DNA of 10,880 nt, taken from positions 1 through 10,880 of the forward strand of contig CAIQEX010000786.1 of assembly GCA_903870955.1 (NCBI GenBank), given 5' to 3'. Shown here in pieces: positions 6,590-10,880 of this stretch; positions within the stretch are counted from its first letter, which is position 1; every line of letters starts with the position of its first letter. Under the pieces are notes generated by a model that made no database searches, had not been told where the DNA came from, and was given only the letters and a program-made list of their open reading frames with translations. The translations under genes were made by a program, and so were the position numbers. The stretch comes from an uncultured beta proteobacterium (GTDB taxonomy: Bacteria; Pseudomonadota; Gammaproteobacteria; Burkholderiales; Burkholderiaceae_C).

Positions 6590-7243
6590 TCAGTTGCCTT
6601 GCGTATCGGCAATGGCACGCAAGGCCTTGCTATCGCGGATAAGGATGTTCTCGCGTGCCAGTTCTACCCAGCCTTCACGCTCAAAGCGCCGCAACAGACG
6701 GGACACCATTTCGCGCACCGTGCCCAATTCATTGGCCAATTGCTGGTGGGTGAGGGCCAGGTTTTGGCCCCGTCCGAGCAAGGTCGCCGCCAGGCGTTGG
6801 TCCAGACGCTGAAAGGCCACGGCATCGATCAGGCCGGTCAGGTCCGCCATGCGTTCGGCGAACAGGCCCAGCACGTCATTGCGGAACACCGGCGTCTCCA
6901 GCCATTGCACAAAGATGGAGGGTGTGATCATCAGCAATCGGGAGGGGCGGGTGCTGATGCCACGGGCCATCAGGGGTGTGCTGCGAAACAGGCTGGCACT
7001 GGAAACCAGGCACAACTCACCCGGAACCACGCGGTACAACTCCAGCGAGCGTCCATCCAGGGAGTGGCGTGAGACTTTGACTTCACCTTCCAGCACCAAC
7101 GGAAAACCCTGACAGGCGTTGTTTTCGCTGAATAAAACCGTGTCTGGCGCAACCGTGATCGGTTCTGCCGCCGACCCGAGCGCGCCCAGGCCAGGCACGA
7201 CATGCGCCAATGCGGGATACAGTGCGACCGGATCAGTGTTCAT
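6590..7243 (-). CDS. Crp/Fnr-family transcriptional regulator (Crp-like recognition helix)
   Basis: This 217-residue regulator has a cyclic-nucleotide-binding-type beta-barrel at about 28-110 (FPLVLEGEVKVSRHSLDGRSLELYRVVPGELCLV), a dimerisation helix at about 115-150, and a C-terminal winged helix at about 160-205. The recognition helix REMVSRLLRR (177-186) aligns with RETVGR of E. coli Crp, keeping the three DNA-contacting residues (Arg177, Glu178, Arg182), with Ser in place of Gly. Fnr has V-E-x-x-S-R here, so this protein is better suited to TGTGA than to TTGAT. The N terminus has no cysteine cluster, so an Fnr-type iron-sulfur cluster is unlikely. The Crp phosphate-binding pattern RSATV is not evident, so cAMP binding is doubtful; Cys78 in GELCLVSS is a possible sensing residue. 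It lies 20 bases downstream of the second regulator gene and may be co-transcribed with it. The signal is unknown. Confidence 0.92.
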   Translation of the reverse strand: MNTDPVALYPALAHVVPGLGALGSAAEPITVAPDTVLFSENNACQGFPLVLEGEVKVSRHSLDGRSLELYRVVPGELCLVSSASLFRSTPLMARGISTRPSRLLMITPSIFVQWLETPVFRNDVLGLFAERMADLTGLIDAVAFQRLDQRLAATLLGRGQNLALTHQQLANELGTVREMVSRLLRRFEREGWVELARENILIRDSKALRAIADTQGN

Positions 7244-7263
7244 GGTGGCAGTGTAGTCCTTGA

Positions 7264-7977
7264 CTAGCGTTTGATAATTTGCGATCGCAGGGCTTGCAAA
7301 TCCAGAATCCGCAGGCCGCCGTATTCCACCCGGATCGACCCCTGTTCCGCAAGTGTCGTCAGGGCTTCGTTGACCCGCTGACGGGACAGACCCACCAGGT
7401 AGGCCAACTCCTGTTGCGTGATGCGCAGTACCTCGCCCACGCCTGGATAAAGCGTGGGGTTAAAGAGGGCCGCCAAACTACGTGCCACGCGGATGTCGGG
7501 ATTGTTGAGGCGGTCAATCTCCCGGGCAGCGATGAACTGGCCGAGTCGCTCATTCAGCTGATTCATCACAAAGCGGTTAAATCCAATCGAGTGATCCAGC
7601 AACCAATGGAAAGTGTCCACATGCAGGCCCGCCACCAGACTGTTGCGCAGGGGCTGGATGTTGTAGCGGTAGACCTCGCGCTTTAGCGCGGTACCTTCGC
7701 CGAACCAACCGCCTGGCGGTACACCGGTAAAGGTCATGGTCTGGCCTTCGGCGTTGTCGGTACTCATCTTCAACAAACCGTCCACCACACCAAACCAATA
7801 GGTTGCCGGTCGACCCATGCGGCAGACAAATTCACCGGGCTGGGCCTCACTGATACGTAAATCGTCAACGGCGCGCTCACGTTCATCGGGCCCCAGCAAG
7901 CGCAGCCAGGGTATGGCGTCCAACTCGGGCTCGGTCAGTGGCCGTCGGCGCTGGTGCAACGAATTGTCTGAAACCAT
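7264..7977 (-). CDS. Crp/Fnr-family transcriptional regulator divergent from the acyl-CoA ligase operon
   Basis: This 237-residue regulator has a cyclic-nucleotide-type sensor domain at about 35-125 (QPGEFVCRMG, FGVVDGLLKMS, GGWFGEGTALKREVYRYNIQPL), a long dimerisation helix at about 125-155, and a winged helix at about 185-225. Its recognition helix SRQRVNEAL (198-206) differs from Crp. The first Arg is kept, but Crp Glu181 is replaced by Gln and Arg185 by Glu, so it should not read TGTGA. It is transcribed away from the acyl-CoA ligase gene, and the shared 165-base gap holds the palindrome TTGTC-N8-GACAA. Genes in this layout usually regulate their divergent neighbour and themselves. No iron-sulfur cysteine cluster is seen, with Cys52 near the start of the barrel the only notable one. 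The ligand could be a metabolite such as an acyl-CoA, but this is speculation. The ATG has no evident ribosome site. Confidence 0.92.
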   Translation of the reverse strand: MVSDNSLHQRRRPLTEPELDAIPWLRLLGPDERERAVDDLRISEAQPGEFVCRMGRPATYWFGVVDGLLKMSTDNAEGQTMTFTGVPPGGWFGEGTALKREVYRYNIQPLRNSLVAGLHVDTFHWLLDHSIGFNRFVMNQLNERLGQFIAAREIDRLNNPDIRVARSLAALFNPTLYPGVGEVLRITQQELAYLVGLSRQRVNEALTTLAEQGSIRVEYGGLRILDLQALRSQIIKR

Positions 7978-8045
7978 AGTGGGAGGGCAAAAATCTGTAA
8001 GGCCACGATAAGAGAAGGGAAAACACCTACCAAGAACCGGTGCAA

Positions 8046-8063
8046 TTGTCGTCCGAATGACAA
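8046..8063. promoter_or_regulatory. Candidate Crp/Fnr-family operator TTGTC-N8-GACAA
   Basis: TTGTCGTCCGAATGACAA has perfect 5-base arms, and further symmetric matches inside (a central CG and a flanking T/A pair) make it dyad-like over 18 bases. Its centre, 8054.5, lies exactly 41.5 bases upstream of the start predicted from the AATAAT at 8084-8089. It sits in the gap between the second regulator gene and the acyl-CoA ligase gene. I infer that it is the site for that regulator, activating the ligase operon and possibly affecting the regulator's own transcription. Confidence 0.6.
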
Positions 8064-8083
8064 CTTAGCGTCAATGGCGGTCC

Positions 8084-8089
8084 AATAAT
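8084..8089 (+). promoter_or_regulatory. Predicted -10 element of the acyl-CoA ligase operon
   Basis: AATAAT matches TATAAT at five of six bases and predicts a start near 8096, giving a leader of about 47 bases before the ATG at 8143. No consensus -35 hexamer lies 16-18 bases upstream, consistent with dependence on an activator bound at 8046-8063. Confidence 0.5.
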
Positions 8090-8105
8090 CAGGCCTATTC
8101 GAAAC

Positions 8106-8127
8106 GCCCACTACTCCTTTGGTGGGC
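8106..8127 (+). other. Hairpin in the 5' leader of the acyl-CoA ligase gene
   Basis: GCCCAC (8106-8111) and GTGGGC (8122-8127) form a 6-base-pair stem with the ten-base loop TACTCCTTTG. The stem ends four bases before the AGAGG ribosome site at 8132-8136, and the loop contains CTCCTTT, which resembles an anti-Shine-Dalgarno sequence. It could stabilise the mRNA or tune initiation. It is too small to call a riboswitch. Confidence 0.35.
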
Positions 8128-8142
8128 AGCAAGAGGACACCC

Positions 8143-10089
8143 ATGCGAACGACTTTTCCGCAACTGTTAATGCAGCATGCCGCACAGCGCCCACAAGCGC
8201 CCGCCATGCGCGAGAAGGAATACGGCATCTGGCAGACCTTAAGCTGGGCCGACCTGGCGACGATGGTGGCTGAGCTGGCAGCCGGTCTGCACCAAGCTGG
8301 TTTACGCCGCGATGACCACATGATTGTCATTGGCGCCAACCGCCCGCGCCTGTACGCCACCATGCTGGCCGTGCAGACTTTGGGTGCGGTGCCGATTCCC
8401 TTGTACCAGGATGCGGCAGCTGCAGAGTGCGTATTCCCCATCAACAACGCCGAAGTTACCTTTGCCTTTGCCGAAGACCAGGAGCAGGTCGACAAATTGC
8501 TGGAGATTCGCGAGCAATGCCCGCAACTGGCACGCATTTACTTTGACGACCCGCGTGGCCTGCGCAAGTACGATGAGCCGGGCCTCGCCTCGCTGGACGA
8601 GCTTCAGGCGCGGGGTAAGGCCTTTGTTGCCCTGCATACCGAGTTCTTCAAGGAAGAAGTTGCCAAGAACAAGCCGGATGATGTGGGCGCCATGTTCTTC
8701 ACCTCCGGTACCACCGGAAACCCCAAGGGCGTGGTGCATACCCATGACTCTTTGCTGAATCGCGCCCGTGCCGGTGCCGAGTTTGACAAGCTCACCAATG
8801 CAGAAGACGTGCTGGCCTATTTGCCACCGGCCTGGATCGGTCAGAACATCTTCAGCTATGCGCAGTGGCTGGCTTGCGGTTACGTGGTGAATTGCCCGGA
8901 GTCGGCAGCCACAGCCACCATCGATTTGAAAGAAATTGGCCCAACTTATTACTTCGCACCGCCCCGCGTGTTTGAAGGCCTGCTCACCAGCGTGATGATT
9001 CGTATGGAAGATGCCGGTGCACTCAAGCGCCGGATGTTCCATTCCTTCATGGCGGTGGCTAAAAAGGTCGGCCCGGCGTTGATGAATGGCGAGTCGGTTG
9101 GGTTGATCGACAAAATGCTGTATTCGCTGGGTGACCTGATGGTGTATGGCCCACTGCGCAATAACCTGGGCTTCAGCCGGGTGCGCGTCGCCTACACGGC
9201 GGGCGAGGCCATCGGCCCGGACCTGTTCAGCTTCTACCGCTCCATCGGCATCAATATCAAGCAGCTTTACGGCTCCACCGAGACCGCCGTGTTTGTCTGC
9301 TTGCAGCCTGATAACGAAGCGCGCGCCGACACCGTAGGCGTGCCCTGCGCCGGGGTGGAAATCAAGGTTGCTGACAACGGAGAAATCCTGGTCAAGTCGC
9401 CCGGCTTGCTCAAGGAATACTACAAAAATCCGGCCGCCACGGCCGAAGTGTTGACGGCAGACGGTTGGTACCACACCAGCGACGCCGGCTTCCTGGATGC
9501 GCATGGCCACCTCAAGATCATTGACCGCGTGAAAGACGTAGGCCGGATTAAAGGTGGCAACTTTGACGGCGCCATGTTTGCACCCAAATATGTGGAAAAC
9601 AAGCTCAAGTTCTTCCAGCACATCAAGGAAGTCGTGGCCTATGGCGACGGCCGCGAAAAGGTCTGCGTGTTTATTAACATCGACTTTGACGCCGTCGGTA
9701 ACTGGGCCGAGCGTCGCAACCTGCCCTACGCAGGTTACACCGATCTGGCGCAAAAGCCGGAGGTCTACCAACTCATCAAGGAATGCGTCGAAAAGGTCAA
9801 CGCTGACCTGAGCGTGGACACCTTGCTGGCCGGCAGCCAGGTCAGCCGCTTCCTGGTGCTGCACAAGGAACTGGACGCCGACGATGGCGAATTGACCCGC
9901 ACCAACAAAGTTCGCCGCGGTTTTATCGCCGACAAATACAGCGCTCTGGTGGACGCTCTGTACACCGGCAAGACCAGTCAATTCATTGAGACTGTGGTGA
10001 AGTTCGAAGATGGACGCACGGGTAGCGTAAGCGCAACCTTGCGCCTTGAAGACGCCAAGATATTTGCCCCTGTGAAGGCAGCAGCATGA
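8143..10089 (+). CDS. AMP-forming acyl-CoA ligase (long-chain fatty acyl-CoA synthetase type)
   Basis: This 648-residue enzyme of the ANL adenylate-forming superfamily activates a carboxylic acid with ATP to an acyl-adenylate and then an acyl-CoA. The phosphate-binding loop TSGTTGNPKG is at 187-196, the acid/adenine-site motif YGSTE at 376-380, TSDAG at 445-449 and the hinge IIDRVKD at 459-465. The C-terminal motif ELTRTNKVRRGF (from about 583) carries the Lys (about 589) expected to be catalytic. Length and layout resemble long-chain (FadD15/FAA-like) ligases, but the operon context with a Liv-type ABC transporter also suits branched or aromatic acids, so the substrate is open. The hinge region reads GRIKGGNFDGAMFAPKYVEN, a few residues longer than I expect for the subfamily. 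The ATG at 8143 has AGAGG six bases upstream; a TTG at 8119 is less likely. The stop overlaps the ABC ATPase start (ATGA), so the two are translationally coupled. Confidence 0.93.
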   Translation: MRTTFPQLLMQHAAQRPQAPAMREKEYGIWQTLSWADLATMVAELAAGLHQAGLRRDDHMIVIGANRPRLYATMLAVQTLGAVPIPLYQDAAAAECVFPINNAEVTFAFAEDQEQVDKLLEIREQCPQLARIYFDDPRGLRKYDEPGLASLDELQARGKAFVALHTEFFKEEVAKNKPDDVGAMFFTSGTTGNPKGVVHTHDSLLNRARAGAEFDKLTNAEDVLAYLPPAWIGQNIFSYAQWLACGYVVNCPESAATATIDLKEIGPTYYFAPPRVFEGLLTSVMIRMEDAGALKRRMFHSFMAVAKKVGPALMNGESVGLIDKMLYSLGDLMVYGPLRNNLGFSRVRVAYTAGEAIGPDLFSFYRSIGINIKQLYGSTETAVFVCLQPDNEARADTVGVPCAGVEIKVADNGEILVKSPGLLKEYYKNPAATAEVLTADGWYHTSDAGFLDAHGHLKIIDRVKDVGRIKGGNFDGAMFAPKYVENKLKFFQHIKEVVAYGDGREKVCVFINIDFDAVGNWAERRNLPYAGYTDLAQKPEVYQLIKECVEKVNADLSVDTLLAGSQVSRFLVLHKELDADDGELTRTNKVRRGFIADKYSALVDALYTGKTSQFIETVVKFEDGRTGSVSATLRLEDAKIFAPVKAAA

Positions 10090-10868
10090 CCAAAAAAATC
10101 GGCGACGTCATTCTCGACGTCAAGAACATATCCTTGAGTTTCGGTGGTGTGAAGGCTCTGACGGACATTTCCTTCAACGTCAAGGAGCATGAAATCCGCG
10201 CCATCATCGGGCCCAATGGCGCTGGCAAAAGTTCGATGCTGAATTGCATCAACGGTGTCTACCGTCCGCAGATTGGCACCATCAGTTTCAGGGGCCAGAC
10301 CTTCAGTCACATGGACAGCCACCAAGTGGCCAGTATGGGAATTGGCCGCACGTTTCAGAACCTGGCGCTGTTCAAGGGCATGAGCGTGCTGGACAACATC
10401 ATGTCCGGGCGCAACCTCAAAATCAAAAGCGGCATCCTGATGCAGGCGCTGCGTTTAGGCCCGGCAGAGCGTGAAGAAATCATGCACCGCGAGGCCGTGG
10501 AACGCATCATCGACTTCCTGGAAATTCAGGCCTACCGCAAGACACCTGTGGGTCAATTGCCCTACGGTCTGCAAAAGCGTGTCGACCTGGGTCGTGCCCT
10601 GGCGATGGAGCCGCAAGTGCTGCTGCTGGACGAACCGATGGTCGGTATGAACGTGGAAGAAAAGCAGGACATGTGCCGCTTTGTGCTGGACGTGAACGAC
10701 GAGTTCGGAACCACCGTAGTGCTGATCGAGCACGACATGGGCGTGGTGATGGACATTTCCGACCGCGTGGTGGTGCTGGACTACGGCAAGAAAATCGGTG
10801 ATGGCCCGCCTGACGAAGTGCGCTCTAACCCCGAAGTGATCAAAGCCTATCTGGGCGTCGCAGACTAG
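10086..10868 (+). CDS. LivG-type ABC transporter ATP-binding protein
   Basis: This 260-residue cytoplasmic ATPase belongs to the branched-chain/hydrophobic amino acid (HAAT, LivG) branch of ABC importers. It shows Walker A GPNGAGKSS (42-50), Q-loop Gln91 in GRTFQNLALF, the signature region LPYGLQKRVDLGRAL (158-172; YGLQK in place of SGGQQ), Walker B VLLLDEP (178-184), the LivG-type MVGMN after it, and H-loop His216 in LIEHDMGVV. It ends with the LivG-like IKAYLG. The ATG overlaps the ligase stop, and GAAGG at 10074-10078 is its ribosome site. A LivG-type ATPase normally works with a LivF partner, two LivHM permeases and a periplasmic binding protein. None is visible here, so they should follow beyond the right edge. 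Coupling to an acyl-CoA ligase suggests that the imported compound is an organic acid activated on entry, and not an amino acid; that is an inference. Confidence 0.93.
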   Translation: MTKKIGDVILDVKNISLSFGGVKALTDISFNVKEHEIRAIIGPNGAGKSSMLNCINGVYRPQIGTISFRGQTFSHMDSHQVASMGIGRTFQNLALFKGMSVLDNIMSGRNLKIKSGILMQALRLGPAEREEIMHREAVERIIDFLEIQAYRKTPVGQLPYGLQKRVDLGRALAMEPQVLLLDEPMVGMNVEEKQDMCRFVLDVNDEFGTTVVLIEHDMGVVMDISDRVVVLDYGKKIGDGPPDEVRSNPEVIKAYLGVAD

Positions 10869-10880
10869 AAGGGCTGGCAG

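Noticed and set aside
8119..8142. TTG start for the acyl-CoA ligase eight codons upstream
   Set aside because: The ATG at 8143 has a well-spaced AGAGG ribosome site, whereas the TTG has none and lies in the leader hairpin.
7935..8537. 200-codon minus-strand frame spanning the divergent gap
   Set aside because: It overlaps the starts of two well-supported genes and the operator region, has a Ser/Arg/Ala-rich shadow composition and shows no domain.
8302..9981. 559-codon open frame on the minus strand across the ligase gene
   Set aside because: It lies antisense to a ligase with all family motifs. Such long antisense frames are common in GC-rich genes, and its sequence shows no domain.

Overview
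The window is a GC-rich, densely coded stretch of bacterial chromosome. Several features fit a betaproteobacterium of the Comamonadaceae type (Rhodoferax/Polaromonas-like). These are the long HtpG, the extended RluF-like pseudouridine synthase, and the acyl-CoA ligase followed directly by a LivG-type ATPase. The taxonomic call is an inference from protein character and not from a marker gene. I see no tRNA, rRNA, insertion sequence, prophage gene or CRISPR array, and no gap between genes exceeds 300 bases.

Region 1 (1-2860, plus strand) starts with a DnaJ-like protein that keeps all four zinc-finger repeats and the substrate-binding domains but has no J domain. Its start overlaps the stop of a reading frame entering from outside the window. 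Next come a cytosolic-carboxypeptidase-type M14 metallopeptidase and an unrecognised 174-residue protein. A GC-rich hairpin flanked by A and T runs at 2833-2860 can stop transcription from both sides.

Region 2 (2884-6475, mostly minus strand) holds htpG (Hsp90) with a near-consensus heat-shock (sigma-32) promoter. It also holds a small disordered plus-strand protein, an RsuA/RluF-family pseudouridine synthase, and a tiny two-helix membrane protein of the DUF2892 family.

Region 3 (6476-10868) is the regulatory core. Two different Crp/Fnr-family regulators lie in tandem on the minus strand. A long-chain-type acyl-CoA ligase and a translationally coupled LivG-like ABC ATPase run the other way; the transport operon probably continues past the right edge. 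Each regulator gene adjoins a palindrome: TGTGA-N6-TCACA upstream of the DUF2892 gene, and TTGTC-N8-GACAA upstream of the ligase gene. Both palindromes are centred exactly 41.5 bases before the start site predicted from a 5-of-6 -10 hexamer, which is the classic class II Crp/Fnr activator geometry. The recognition helices of the two regulators differ in a way that fits two different DNA targets. The best hypothesis from this window is therefore a paired two-regulator, two-operator arrangement controlling a small membrane protein and an acid uptake/CoA-activation operon.
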